DNA of 64,000 bases from Streptomyces sp. NBC_01451 (GCF_036227485.1 NZ_CP109479.1:7068001-7132000), one strand, 5' to 3'; positions 1 through 8,252 are shown, counted from the stretch's first letter. Notes: a model not told the origin generated them from the sequence alone. Made by a program: numbers and translations.

Positions 1-446
1 CGGGTGGCGGCCAGCTCCGCGCCCGCGCCCCGGCGCAGCGGATAGCGCAGGGCGACCGTGCCGGCCGCGGGCCGCTCGTCGGGGCTGTGCTGTTCCAGCA
101 CGGTCATGAAGCTGCGGTGGAAGTGCCGCCGGAATCCCTCGGGGGTCTCGGTGTCGCGGGACTCGGCCAGGTACGGCAGGATCGCCCGCTCGGCCTCGTG
201 CACCCCGTTCTGCACCGACATGTGCCGGGCGATCCGGTCGGCCGAGACACCGTCGTGGTGAATCACCCGCACCAGGTTGTCCCCCTGGACGAACAGACCG
301 GTGCCGAGCAGCATCCCGACCGTCTCGCCGGAGGCGTCCTTGATGACGGGCGAGTCGACACGGCTGAAGTTGTGCGGTGCGAAGACCTCCGTGAGCTCGT
401 CCTCGTGGCCGGGACGGACGCGGTAGGTGATGGCGTTCAGTGGCAT
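1..446 (-). CDS. SchA/CurD-like domain protein (3' end beyond window)
   Basis: The reading frame opens at ATG 446 behind a strong GAGGAGGAG ribosome site and stays open for 148 codons to the window edge, so the C-terminus is missing. The translation starts MPLNAITYRVRPGHEDEL and contains GTGLFVQGDNLVRVIHHDG, then a second half with SFMTVLEQHSPDERPAAGTV. This matches the SchA/CurD-like family, named after Streptomyces halstedii and S. curacoi spore-pigment genes, whose members sit in aromatic polyketide clusters. The biochemical role is not well settled; a ferredoxin-like dimeric alpha-beta-barrel cyclase or oxygenase role is usually proposed. The neighbours (methyltransferase, ketoreductase, ABM proteins, KAS III) support a polyketide context. 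The family is fairly sure; the reaction is unknown. Confidence 0.8.
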   Translation of the reverse strand, partial: MPLNAITYRVRPGHEDELTEVFAPHNFSRVDSPVIKDASGETVGMLLGTGLFVQGDNLVRVIHHDGVSADRIARHMSVQNGVHEAERAILPYLAESRDTETPEGFRRHFHRSFMTVLEQHSPDERPAAGTVALRYPLRRGAGAELAAT

Positions 447-566
447 GGGTTTCTCCTCCTCGGCGACGCGTGTGGCGCGTGGCCGGCCTTCGTGGAGTGG
501 CGGGTTGCCGGTGCCTCCGGGTCCCCCGGGGGCTCGGTGCGGTGCTCGGCGGTGCTCGGCGGTGCT

Positions 567-1013
567 TCAGGGAGTGGCGAGTTCCGCCACGGTGACGGTG
601 ACCAGGGCCAGCGCGGCCAGTGCCGTACGCAGTCGGTGCCAGGCGCGCCACAGCGGCCGGGGGTCCTGCCAGGGGCCGTCCGCGGCGAGCCCGGCCAGCG
701 AGCGGTTGATCGGCACGTTGCCGAGGTGTGAGACGGCCTGCACCCCGATGAGCAGCACCGACGCGGCCGGGAAGAGTATCTGGCCCGGTCCGTCGGCGAG
801 CACGCCCAGGCAGAACCCGCTGAGGGTCACGACGTTGACGAGGATCGGCATCAGCGGGTGGTAGCCCTTGCCCAGCAGGGCGTGGGCCCGCAGGTAGTCG
901 GCGCGGTCCATGACCGACATGGCGGGGCCCACACTGACCAGAACCGCCACGAATATGCCCGTGACGGTTCCCGTTCCGATCAGCACGACCCCGGTCAGTA
1001 TTTCCTTGAGCAT
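567..1013 (-). CDS. DUF1772 (anthrone oxygenase family) membrane protein
   Basis: A protein of 148 residues, chosen to start at ATG 1013 (MLKEILTGVVLIG) five bases after GGGAG; longer upstream extensions have no membrane-protein character. Four hydrophobic segments are visible (about residues 3-25, 50-72, 76-95 and 125-145), with the family-typical polar motif HLGNVPINRSLA around residues 97-108. DUF1772 includes fungal anthrone oxygenases, and bacterial members are common in aromatic polyketide clusters, where an oxygenase or quinone-forming role is inferred. It is transcribed away from a second DUF1772 gene at 1214, and both carry the NVPINR signature. The family is confident; the substrate is unknown. 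Confidence 0.75.
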   Translation of the reverse strand: MLKEILTGVVLIGTGTVTGIFVAVLVSVGPAMSVMDRADYLRAHALLGKGYHPLMPILVNVVTLSGFCLGVLADGPGQILFPAASVLLIGVQAVSHLGNVPINRSLAGLAADGPWQDPRPLWRAWHRLRTALAALALVTVTVAELATP

Positions 1014-1213
1014 CACGACTCCCGATCCGTGGTGGATGTACTGGCGACCTTGCCCCCACCTGCTCGATTCGCTGTGGAGGGGTGCTCGACAGCGGGCTCC
1101 GCGGGTCCGCGCCCGGCCTGTCGAGCCGTCTTCGAGTCCCCTTCGACCTGGCCCTCCCAGAGTCGGGGCAGCGGTCCGCCGCACAGAGCGGCGGCCAGGT
1201 CGGGAGGGTGACT

Positions 1214-1681
1214 GTGGTGGATCCGGTCCAGGTACTGATGCCCGCGGCGCTGCTCGCCGGCGGTCTCGCGGGCGGCGGTCTCGCGATCTCCGTGCTGGCG
1301 GCCCCGCTGTTCACCACGCTGCCCACCGGGATGTACGTCCCCGTGCACAAGGGGCTCGTCACCCGCTTCGACCCGTTCATGCCGCTGTCGCTGCTCAGCT
1401 GCCTGCTGTGCGACATCGCCCTGGTCGCCACGGGCCCCACCGCCGCCGTCCGGCTGCTCGTGGCCCTCGGGGCGCTGCTGCTGGCGGCGGCCATGACGGT
1501 GTCGCTCACCAAGAACGTGCCGATCAACAGGTGGCTGTCGACGCTCGATCCGCTGGAGCTGCCCGCCGACTTCGACCGCCTCGACCCGCGTGAGCGCTGG
1601 ATCCGCTGGAACCGCGTCCGGGGCGCGCTCGCCGTCGCCGCGCTGCTGGCGAACGTCGGCGCCGCCGCCGTGCTCATCTGA
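1214..1681 (+). CDS. DUF1772 (anthrone oxygenase family) membrane protein
   Basis: About 155 residues with four transmembrane segments. The motif KNVPINRWLSTLDP near residue 100 is shared with the divergent DUF1772 gene on the other strand. The start is one of three clustered GTGs (1208, 1214, 1217); 1214 gives the best spacing from GGGAGG at 1202-1207. It leads the rightward tailoring run (methyltransferase, ketoreductase, two ABM proteins), with the next gene 13 bases downstream, so it is probably co-transcribed. By family it may oxidise an aromatic polyketide intermediate at the membrane, but neither substrate nor activity can be read from sequence. Paired divergent members suggest either two oxygenation steps or a heteromer. 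Confidence 0.72.
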   Translation: MVDPVQVLMPAALLAGGLAGGGLAISVLAAPLFTTLPTGMYVPVHKGLVTRFDPFMPLSLLSCLLCDIALVATGPTAAVRLLVALGALLLAAAMTVSLTKNVPINRWLSTLDPLELPADFDRLDPRERWIRWNRVRGALAVAALLANVGAAAVLI

Positions 1682-1694
1682 CCTAGGAGAAGGT

Positions 1695-2756
1695 GTGGAC
1701 ACCATGACCGGAGTGGTCGGCCCGGCGATGACCGCCGCGCTGCCGCCGCACGTACGGCTGCTGCTGCTGACCGACGGCAAACGGATATCCCGGGTGCTGC
1801 ACGTCGTCGCCGAGCTGGGCATCGCCGACGAGCTGGCCGGCGGCCCGCTCACGGTGGCCGAGCTCGCCGAACGGACCGGCACCCACGAGGACTCGCTGGG
1901 GCGGGTGCTGCGTGTCTCCGCGGCCTTCGGTGTCTTCGCCGAACAGCCCGACGGCACCTACGCGCTCACCGACATGGGCGAGGTACTGCGCAGCGACGTG
2001 CCCGGCAGCCAGCGGGACATGGTGCTGTACAACGGCGACGAGATGCTGTGGCGGTCCTACGGCTCCCTGATGCACACCGTGCGCACCGGCGAGCCCGCCT
2101 TCGAGGCCGCCTACGGGCACGGCTTCTTCGAGCACCTGGAGCAGGACCCGCAGGCGGGGGCGCTGTTCGACCGCGCGATGACCGGGATGAGCCGGGCCAC
2201 CGCCCGGATGCTGCTCGACAGCTTCGACTTCGGCCGCTTCGGCCGGATCGCCGACGTCGGGGGCGGGCGCGGCTTCTTCCTCTCCGAGGTGCTCCGGCGC
2301 CACCCCGAGGTGCGTGGCACGCTCGTCGACCGTCCGGCGGTGGCGGGGGAGGCGCACAAGCTCCTCGACGAGGCGGGTGTCGCGGACCGGGTCGAGGTGG
2401 TGCCCGGCGACTTCTTCGGGGAGCTGCCCGCCGGCCGGGACGCGTACGTGCTCAAGGCGGTGCTGCACGACTGGGACGACGAGCGGGCCGCCGCGATCCT
2501 CGGCCGGATCCGCGAGGCCCTCGCCGGTTCCCCCGATGGGCGGCTGCTCATCTGCGAGTTCCTGGTCGGACCGGCCAACGAGTGGGACCGCGGCAAGCTC
2601 CTCGACCTGGACATGCTCATCAGGTTCGGCGGACGGGAGCGCAGCGAGCCCCAGTGGCGGGCGCTGCTCGCGAGCGCGGGCTTCGAGCTGGTGAACGAGC
2701 CGGTCGCCGGCCGCTGGGCGGTCCTGGAGTGCCGCCCCCTCCCGGCCGCCCACTGA
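1695..2756 (+). CDS. SAM-dependent O-methyltransferase
   Basis: About 353 residues. The N-terminal winged-helix dimerisation domain is followed by a class I methyltransferase fold of the plant/actinobacterial small-molecule O-methyltransferase type (as in TcmN and DmpM). The SAM-binding loop DVGGGRG lies near residue 190, PGDFF follows near 237, and LHDWDD near 257 carries the histidine that acts as general base in this family. It probably methylates a phenolic hydroxyl of the aromatic polyketide. The start could be GTG 1695 (five bases after AGGAG, preferred) or ATG 1704. The ketoreductase begins 101 bases after the stop. The fold and reaction are confident; the position methylated is unknown. 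Confidence 0.88.
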   Translation: MDTMTGVVGPAMTAALPPHVRLLLLTDGKRISRVLHVVAELGIADELAGGPLTVAELAERTGTHEDSLGRVLRVSAAFGVFAEQPDGTYALTDMGEVLRSDVPGSQRDMVLYNGDEMLWRSYGSLMHTVRTGEPAFEAAYGHGFFEHLEQDPQAGALFDRAMTGMSRATARMLLDSFDFGRFGRIADVGGGRGFFLSEVLRRHPEVRGTLVDRPAVAGEAHKLLDEAGVADRVEVVPGDFFGELPAGRDAYVLKAVLHDWDDERAAAILGRIREALAGSPDGRLLICEFLVGPANEWDRGKLLDLDMLIRFGGRERSEPQWRALLASAGFELVNEPVAGRWAVLECRPLPAAH

Positions 2757-2857
2757 CGCAGACGAACGGGCGAACGGGCGAACAGACGAAAGAGCGAGCA
2801 GGCGAGCAAGCAATGGGCACACGGCGCGACCGCGGTCGCGAGGAAACGGAGGATGGC

Positions 2858-3607
2858 ATGCAGCTTCGACTGGTGGGAAAGAACGCGCTGGTCACCGGCG
2901 GTAGCCGAGGCATAGGGCGGGCCGTGGTGCTGGCGCTCGCGAACGCCGGCGCCTCGGTGGTGACCTGCTACCGGCAGGAGGGCGAGGCCGTGGACAGCCT
3001 CGCCCGCGAGCTGAAGGAGATCGGCGGCGAGCACGCGCTGGTGCGCGCCGACGTCGGCACGGCCGAGGGCGTCGAGACCCTGCTCACGGAGGTCCGGGCC
3101 CGGTTCGAGACGCTGGACGTGCTGGTCAACAACGCGGGTGTGATCAGCCAGGTCCCGTTCGCCCAGCTGCCGTTCGAGGAGTGGGAGCGGGTGATCAGCA
3201 CCAACCTCACCGGCCCGTTCATGGTGATCAGCAAGGCCCTGCCGCTGCTGCGCGAGGGCTCGTCGGTCATCAACATCGGCTCGCGCGGCGCCATGGCGGG
3301 CATCCCCCTGCGGGGCCACTACACCGCGTCCAAGGCGGGCCTGGTCGGCCTGACCCGCACGCTGTGCAAGGAACTCGGCGGCAAGGGCATCCGGTTCAAC
3401 GTCGTGGCCCCCGGCGTCATCGACACCTCGGCACCCGACGAGCTGAACGACGAGCAGCGCGCCGCCTACAACGAGCGCTACCTCCGGATGATGGCGCTCG
3501 GCCGGTTCGGGCGCCCCGAGGAGATCGCCGGCGCCGTGCTGTTCCTGGCCAGCGAGCTGTCCACCTATGTCAACGGGGAGACCCTGCACGTCGACGGGGG
3601 TGTCTGA
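2858..3607 (+). CDS. SDR family ketoreductase (FabG-like)
   Basis: A 249-residue short-chain dehydrogenase/reductase starting at ATG 2858 behind GGAGG. The NADP(H)-binding TGGSRGIG motif lies at residues 12-19, NNAGV near 90, the catalytic serine in NIGSRG near 140, and YTASK supplies the Tyr154/Lys158 pair. It ends with the classic LHVDGGV C-terminus. In an aromatic polyketide cluster it would reduce a ketone of the nascent poly-beta-ketone or of a cyclised intermediate. The next gene starts one base after its stop codon, indicating translational coupling. SDR assignment is very sure; polyketide ketoreductase is inferred from context, and general FabG activity cannot be excluded. Confidence 0.9.
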   Translation: MQLRLVGKNALVTGGSRGIGRAVVLALANAGASVVTCYRQEGEAVDSLARELKEIGGEHALVRADVGTAEGVETLLTEVRARFETLDVLVNNAGVISQVPFAQLPFEEWERVISTNLTGPFMVISKALPLLREGSSVINIGSRGAMAGIPLRGHYTASKAGLVGLTRTLCKELGGKGIRFNVVAPGVIDTSAPDELNDEQRAAYNERYLRMMALGRFGRPEEIAGAVLFLASELSTYVNGETLHVDGGV

Positions 3608-3608
3608 G

Positions 3609-3920
3609 ATGGCCGTACAGCCCGGTACCTTCCGGGTGCTGCTGACCGTCGAGGTCAAGGCGGGCCTGGAGGCGGACTTCGAGAAGGTGTGGGCCGAGGG
3701 CAGCAAGGAGGTCACGGCCCAGCGCGCGAACCTGGGCCACACCCTGGCGCGCAGCGCGAAGGAGGCCTCCGTCTACTACGTGGTGAGCGACTGGACCGAC
3801 CGGGACTCCTTCCTCGCCTTCGAGAGCAGCGTCGAGCACGTACGGCACCGCGAGAAGCTGCACCCGTACCGCACGGGCGGGTCGCTGGCGATGATGCACC
3901 TGGTGAAGGTCGCCGCGTGA
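3609..3920 (+). CDS. Antibiotic biosynthesis monooxygenase (ABM) domain protein
   Basis: A 103-residue single-domain protein with the ABM ferredoxin-like pattern: FRVLLTVEVKAGLEADFEKVW at the start, then VYYVVSDWTDRDSFLAFESS and a final LVKVAA strand. Members form dimeric alpha-beta barrels; some (ActVA-Orf6, TcmH) are cofactor-free anthrone monooxygenases, others act as polyketide cyclases. The start codon follows the ketoreductase stop by one base (TGAGATG), and the stop overlaps the next gene, so the three are coupled. Together with the following ABM gene it probably oxidises or cyclises the polyketide. The family is confident; oxygenase versus cyclase is undecided. Confidence 0.85.
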   Translation: MAVQPGTFRVLLTVEVKAGLEADFEKVWAEGSKEVTAQRANLGHTLARSAKEASVYYVVSDWTDRDSFLAFESSVEHVRHREKLHPYRTGGSLAMMHLVKVAA

Positions 3921-4234
3921 GCGGGGTGCCCGGCCGGGTGCGGATCATGCTGCACCTGCGGGCCACGCCGGAGCAGGTGCCGGAGGTCGAGGAGGCGTAC
4001 CACCGGATCAGCAAGGACCTGGCGGGCACGCCCGGTCTGCTCGCCAACGAGCTGCTGCGCGACATGGCCGACTCCGGCGCGTACGCCGTGCTCAGCGAGT
4101 GGGAGAGCATGGCCGCCTTCCGGGAGTGGGAGGCGGGCGCCGGACACCGCGGCACCACCTCGCCGCTGCGCCCCTACCAGGACACCGAACGGCCCAGCCC
4201 GTTCGCCCTGTTCGCGGTGGAGGCGGGGTACTGA
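3917..4234 (+). CDS. Second ABM domain protein
   Basis: 105 residues from GTG 3917, which overlaps the previous stop in a GTGA arrangement. It has its own ABM pattern (RVRIMLHLRATPEQVPEVEE, then YAVLSEWESMAAFREWEAG) and is clearly divergent from the preceding ABM gene, so it is not a recent duplicate. Tandem ABM genes in aromatic polyketide clusters can divide oxygenase and cyclase roles or form a hetero-oligomer. It is the last gene of the rightward run; two perfect hairpins follow before the convergent KAS III gene. Function beyond family membership is inferred. Confidence 0.82.
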   Translation: MSGVPGRVRIMLHLRATPEQVPEVEEAYHRISKDLAGTPGLLANELLRDMADSGAYAVLSEWESMAAFREWEAGAGHRGTTSPLRPYQDTERPSPFALFAVEAGY

Positions 4235-4257
4235 CACCGCGCTGACCACCGCAGGCC

Positions 4258-4288
4258 GTGCCGTGAGGAGCACCGCTCCTCACGGCAC
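4258..4288. terminator. Perfect 14-bp hairpin after the ABM genes
   Basis: GTGCCGTGAGGAGC (4258-4271), loop ACC, then the exact complement at 4275-4288. It sits 24 bases after the ABM stop codon and has no U-tract, as is usual in Streptomyces. It is likely the terminator of the rightward tailoring operon. Confidence 0.75.
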
Positions 4289-4366
4289 AGCCGTGTGCCC
4301 GGACGGCGGGCCCGCGGGTGGACCGGGGGCCGGTGCGGTGGGCGGAAGCCCGCACGTGGACGCGGA

Positions 4367-4422
4367 CGGCACGACAGCGGGGACCCGGTCGGTACGTCGG
4401 CCGGGTCCCCGCTGTCGTGCCG
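4367..4422. terminator. Perfect 22-bp bidirectional hairpin between convergent genes
   Basis: The arms at 4367-4388 and 4401-4422 are exact reverse complements over 22 bp, with a 12-base loop. The hairpin lies between the ABM gene and the stop of the leftward KAS III gene (4445), so it can serve both strands. With the hairpin at 4258-4288 it forms a double terminator. Confidence 0.8.
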
Positions 4423-4444
4423 TCGTGCCGCGCGGGCGCGGCCG

Positions 4445-5446
4445 TCAGGGCAGGCGTACCACCTGGCCCGCGTAGACCAGTCCGGCGCCGAAGCCGGCCA
4501 GGAGGGCGAGACCGCCGCTGGGGGCGCGGCCGGCGGACAGCAGTTCCTCCATGGCGAGCGGGATGGAGGCGGCGGAGGTGTTGCCGCTGGTGACGATGTC
4601 CCGGGCCACGGCGGTCCGTTCGGTCAGGCCCAGCTGTTCGACGACGAAGTCGGTGATGAGCATGTTGGCCTGGTGGGGGATGAACGCGTCGAGCTGGTCC
4701 ACGGTGACGCCCGCGAGGTCGAGCATCTTCCGGGTGGCGGGGACGAGTTCGTTGGTCGCCCAGCGGAAGACCTTCCAGCCCGCCATGGTGATCGCGGGAC
4801 GGGCGTCCGGGCGTGTCCCCGTGCCGTCGTGCCAGGGTGAGGTCATCTTCAGTGCCGCGTTGCGCGATCCGTCGGCGTGCCAGACCACCGGTCCGATGCC
4901 GGGTTCGTCGGAGGGGCCCACGACCACGGCGCCGGCGCCGTCGGCGAAGAGGAAGGCGGTGTCGCGGTCGGAGTGGTCGAGGATGTCCGTCATCCGCTCG
5001 GTGCCGATGACGAGGACGTAGTCCGTACGGCCCATGCGGACCAGGTCGCCGGCGAGCGCGACCGCGTGGCAGAAGCCCGCGCAGGCCGCCGAGACGTCGA
5101 AGGCGGCGGCCTTCCCGGCACGCAGCCGGTGCGCGACCTCGACGGCCACGGCGGGCATCTGCTCCATGGAGGTGATGGTGGCGACGATGACCGTACCGAG
5201 CTGGTCCGCGCCGATGCCCGCGGCTGCGAGCGCCTTCTCGGCGGCGGCGGTCGCCATCATCGGGAGGGTCTCCTCCGGAGAGGCGTAACGGCGCGAGCGG
5301 ATGCCCGAGCGCTTCTCTATCCAGTCGGGGTCGAGTCCGGTCCGTTCGGCGATCTCGGTGTTCGGTACGGACCGTTCGGGCCGGTAGGTGCCGACGCCCA
5401 GGAGGCGGCTGTGGCGCAGGGCCTGGGTGTCCTGAATCGTGGTCAT
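4445..5446 (-). CDS. Beta-ketoacyl-ACP synthase III (KAS III, FabH-like)
   Basis: 333 residues from ATG 5446 behind AAAGGAC. The full catalytic triad is visible: Cys near residue 121 in SAACAGF, His near 256 in FIPHQAN, and Asn near 286 in SGNTSAAS. KAS III enzymes load an acyl-CoA starter onto malonyl-ACP. In type II polyketide clusters a dedicated copy (as in benastatin or fredericamycin pathways) provides a non-acetate starter, so a non-standard starter unit is a reasonable inference here. The start overlaps the stop of the upstream membrane-protein gene in an ATGA arrangement, so the two are coupled. The enzyme class is very sure; a housekeeping FabH is less likely given the location. Confidence 0.9.
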   Translation of the reverse strand: MTTIQDTQALRHSRLLGVGTYRPERSVPNTEIAERTGLDPDWIEKRSGIRSRRYASPEETLPMMATAAAEKALAAAGIGADQLGTVIVATITSMEQMPAVAVEVAHRLRAGKAAAFDVSAACAGFCHAVALAGDLVRMGRTDYVLVIGTERMTDILDHSDRDTAFLFADGAGAVVVGPSDEPGIGPVVWHADGSRNAALKMTSPWHDGTGTRPDARPAITMAGWKVFRWATNELVPATRKMLDLAGVTVDQLDAFIPHQANMLITDFVVEQLGLTERTAVARDIVTSGNTSAASIPLAMEELLSAGRAPSGGLALLAGFGAGLVYAGQVVRLP

Positions 5447-6507
5447 GACTGTCGGTCGTCCTTTCGAGACGCACGGGCGGACTTCGCGGGGGAGTGCCGG
5501 CGTCCCCGGTCGGTCAGGCCCCAGGGCTTGTACGTGGAGACGGCCGTCATGAAGACCAGGCAGAGCACGGCGAGGAGGGCCGAGCCGGCCATGGTCCAGC
5601 CGACGGTGTCGAGTTCGCCGCCGCGTACCGTGGCGCCCGCGTCGACGAGTTCGTTGGCGCGCAGGATCTGCTGGTGGATGACGGAGAAGCCGAGCATCAT
5701 GACGGCCATCGTCAGGAAGAACTTCACGGCGACCCATCTGCGGTGCAGCAGGCGCCACTTGGTGCCCGCGCCCACGACGATGCCGGTGATGAGGGCGAAC
5801 ATGCTGGTCATGCCGAGGAAGATCTCGTCGAGCATCGACATCGTGCGGTACATCGCGGCCTGCTGCTCGGCGTTGTGGGTGGTGGCGCCCGCGACCGACA
5901 TGGCGAACATGCCGGTGACCAGACCGAGCCAGCCCACGGAGATGCCGACATGGGCGGTGAGGACCGCCTTGCGCAGACGCTGGGAGATCGTCCGGCTGTC
6001 CTCGCGCACGCTCGCCATCCACCGGTTGACGGAGGGGACGTAGAGCAGGACGAGGCCGATGACGGACGGGATCAGGCTGGCCACGGCGAGGCTCGCCTGG
6101 AGCGGGCCCACCAGCGGGCGACCGCCGAGCCGGGCGAGGCCGAGGCCGGTGAACAGCAGGCCCAGGGAGGTGAACACGGTGAGCAGCACCCGGCCCCACT
6201 GACGGCCGGCCCGGAGCATCTCGGCGAAGAAGCCGAACAGCGCGCAGAAGGCGATGGTCAGGGTCAGGTCACCCGTGGTCGCCGCGCCGGCGACACCGGT
6301 CTCGACCTGGTGGGCGATCTCGAAGACGTTGCTCGCGATCGCGGCGAGCGTCGCCACGATCACCATGGCGTAGGCCCAGCCGACCGCGGTCGGCCGGCGG
6401 GGAACGGGCGCCGCGTCTGCGGCTGCCGGGGGAGCCGGGCGGGCCACCCGGGTGGGGCCGGCCGCCTGCGGGCCCCGGCTCCGCTCTGTCCGATCAGTCG
6501 TACTCAC
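5443..6507 (-). CDS. Polytopic membrane protein of unknown function
   Basis: 354 residues from GTG 6507 behind AAGGAGG. After an Ala/Pro-rich cytoplasmic N-terminus of about 40 residues there are roughly eight hydrophobic segments in two blocks. The first block is about residues 42-165. The second starts near TAHVGISVGWLGLVTG (about residue 185) and resembles DUF2269-like integral membrane proteins. A basic tail (GRRHSPAKSARASRKD) closes the protein. The last codons overlap the KAS III start, tying it to the polyketide operon. No transporter or enzyme motif is recognisable; a role in the membrane step of biosynthesis or in export is only a guess. Confidence 0.7.
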   Translation of the reverse strand: MSTTDRTERSRGPQAAGPTRVARPAPPAAADAAPVPRRPTAVGWAYAMVIVATLAAIASNVFEIAHQVETGVAGAATTGDLTLTIAFCALFGFFAEMLRAGRQWGRVLLTVFTSLGLLFTGLGLARLGGRPLVGPLQASLAVASLIPSVIGLVLLYVPSVNRWMASVREDSRTISQRLRKAVLTAHVGISVGWLGLVTGMFAMSVAGATTHNAEQQAAMYRTMSMLDEIFLGMTSMFALITGIVVGAGTKWRLLHRRWVAVKFFLTMAVMMLGFSVIHQQILRANELVDAGATVRGGELDTVGWTMAGSALLAVLCLVFMTAVSTYKPWGLTDRGRRHSPAKSARASRKDDRQS

Positions 6508-7029
6508 CGTCGCGCCTCCTTCGATCCAAGGCGCGTCCGCCCCACGGCAGCGGGGCTCTGAGCGCCGTCGGTAGCGGGTTCGTGGCGCGCTCAGCGTTGC
6601 CGGGCGGCCTCGAAACCCACTCGAAGCCCGGTGGACGGCGCGTCGCCCATGGCCGCCGCTGTCCGGGGCGGCTCGCCGGCCGGGGCGGCGCACGACCAAG
6701 GCGTGCGGGGGCGGGCCGGTTGCGGGGCGGTCGCTCGTACGGGCGGACGGTGCCCTGGTGGGGCGGTTTCCGGCCGGTGTGTTCCCGGCCCGGGGTGGTG
6801 CGGGGCGAAGGTGCGCGGGGCGAAGGTGCGCGGGGCGAAGGTGCGCGGGGCGAAGGTGCGCGGGGCGAAGGTGCGCGGGGCGAAGGTGCGCGGGGCGAAG
6901 GTGCGCGGGGCCGTGGTGATCGGCTTCTCGGCCGTCCGGTGTGGGGGGTGGCTGTCGCCCGGGTGGGCGGGACCGGCCGGTCGTGCGGTCGTGCGGTGCG
7001 CCCCCGCCGAGGGGGGTCTCGCGTGCGGG
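6508..7029. other. 522-bp gap without a credible gene
   Basis: This stretch lies between two leftward genes. Its open frames are short or low-complexity and lack coding character. It contains the 15-bp tandem array at 6801-6905 (listed separately) and otherwise nothing I can name. It must include any promoter used for the membrane protein/KAS III pair if these are not read from the MarR gene. Confidence 0.6.
6801..6905. repeat. Seven perfect tandem copies of a 15-bp unit
   Basis: The unit CGGGGCGAAGGTGCG repeats seven times without a mismatch (6801-6905) and is followed by a truncated sixth of a unit. The length is a multiple of three, so every frame reads as a five-residue repeat, but no frame carries a convincing gene. 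It lies between the MarR gene and the membrane-protein gene and is a good candidate for length variation between strains. Confidence 0.9.
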
Positions 7030-7497
7030 TCAGTCGCGGCCCGCGTCCTCCAGGGAGTCGACGAACTTGGTGAGGAGGCGGGCGAAGTGCTTCTGCTCGT
7101 CGGGGTCCCAGTCCTTGAAGGCGCGGGAGTAGAAGTCCTGGCGGGTGCGGTGGGCGGCGGACACGGCCTCGCGTCCCGACCTGGTGAGCGCCAGGCAGCT
7201 GCGGCGGCCGTCCTCCTGGGAGGCGACGCGGCGCACGAAGCCGGACCTGACCGCGTCGGCGACGATGCGGCTGGCTCGCGAGGGGTCGATGGCGAGCCGG
7301 TCCGCGACGAACCCGACGGTGACGTCCCGTTCGCTCTCGCTCGCGCCCTCGTCGACCGCGTCGATGACGGAGAGGGTGTTCAGGTCCAGTGGTTCCGCCA
7401 TTCCCTCCATGGCGGGCCGGGCCAGACTGCGCCGGGACTGCCGCCGCCGGATCCGGATCATCGCCAGTTCCACGGAGTTGAGCACGCCGTCCTCCAT
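7030..7497 (-). CDS. MarR family transcriptional regulator
   Basis: 155 residues from ATG 7497, five bases after the AGGAGG core; GTG 7503 would sit inside the ribosome site. The winged helix-turn-helix is clear: VGFVADRLAIDPSRASRIVADAV is the HTH and VRRVASQEDGRRSCLALT the wing, flanked by helices for dimerisation. MarR proteins usually repress a divergent gene and respond to phenolic or antibiotic ligands. The divergent neighbour is a small membrane protein at 7713, and the shared 209-bp intergenic region has an inverted repeat (7637-7664). It may sense the polyketide product. The family is very sure; target and ligand are inferred. Confidence 0.88.
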   Translation of the reverse strand: MEDGVLNSVELAMIRIRRRQSRRSLARPAMEGMAEPLDLNTLSVIDAVDEGASESERDVTVGFVADRLAIDPSRASRIVADAVRSGFVRRVASQEDGRRSCLALTRSGREAVSAAHRTRQDFYSRAFKDWDPDEQKHFARLLTKFVDSLEDAGRD

Positions 7498-7636
7498 GGT
7501 CACCTCCTCCTCGCGCCCAGGGCGCTCTCGTGGCCGGGATTCCTCGGCAGGCCGTCAGCACTCAAGTCTCCGAGATTACTCGCCCTGGCATATGACTGGA
7601 CCGAGCATTCCTGGATGTGGGACACTTATATGCGAA

Positions 7637-7664
7637 GGTCATGTATATGCTGTAAGCAATGACC
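7637..7664. promoter_or_regulatory. Candidate MarR operator in divergent promoter region
   Basis: GGTCAT (7637-7642) and ATGACC (7659-7664) form an inverted repeat with a 16-base AT-rich centre containing TATATGC, which also occurs just upstream at 7628-7634. The AT-rich patch is unusual for this DNA and lies about 50 bases before the start of the 7713 gene. Operator function is inferred. Confidence 0.4.
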
Positions 7665-7712
7665 TGGCCCGTGGGGTGAGCGCCACGCCCTCCGAAACCC
7701 GAGGAGTCACAG

Positions 7713-8144
7713 ATGTCCGCCAAATCCACCGCCACCCGCACCGACAGCACACTCCGTGTCCGAGCCCTCGCCGTCCTGGCCACCGTGGCCGCCGGCGCGC
7801 TGATCTGGCTCGTGGCCGGCTCCCTTCTCGACATCGACCTGCGCGTGCCGGACGGCCCCGGTTCCACCACCACGACCGAGCTCGTCCTCCCGGCCGTACT
7901 GATCGGCACCGCCGTCGTCTCCCTCCTCGGCTGGGCGCTCCTCGCCCTGCTGGAGAAGGTGGCGGCCGGCCGTGCGCGTGCCGTCTGGACCGGCGTGGCG
8001 GTCCTGGTGCTCGTCGTCTCCCTCTTCGCACCGCTGTTCGGTGCCGGTCTGAGCGGCGGCAACCGGGCCACGCTCGTCCTGCTGCACCTCACGGTCGGCG
8101 CGATCCTCGTCCCGGCCTTCCGCCGGGGCTCCGCACCCGCCTGA
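7713..8144 (+). CDS. Small four-helix membrane protein (DUF6069-like)
   Basis: 143 residues from ATG 7713, seven bases after GAGGAGT. Four transmembrane helices are visible at about residues 17-37, 59-80, 92-112 and 118-137, with a short Ser/Thr-rich extracellular loop (VPDGPGSTTTTEL). The pattern resembles the actinobacterial DUF6069 family, which has no known function. It is divergent from the MarR gene and probably regulated by it. The following asparagine-synthetase-like gene starts 108 bases later. Confidence 0.65.
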   Translation: MSAKSTATRTDSTLRVRALAVLATVAAGALIWLVAGSLLDIDLRVPDGPGSTTTTELVLPAVLIGTAVVSLLGWALLALLEKVAAGRARAVWTGVAVLVLVVSLFAPLFGAGLSGGNRATLVLLHLTVGAILVPAFRRGSAPA

Positions 8145-8252
8145 CCGGGTGATCCGCACGGCCGGGCCGGTCCAGCGCCTCTCCACGTGGATTCGAGCGC
8201 CCGGGCAGATCTTGGAGCCCAGGCACCGACCTGCCATGGAAGGAGATCCCCA

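Noticed and set aside
6801..6905. CRISPR-like array
   Set aside because: Units are contiguous 15-mers without spacers, and no cas gene is nearby. The same reasoning applies to 39731-39794 and 54374-54424.
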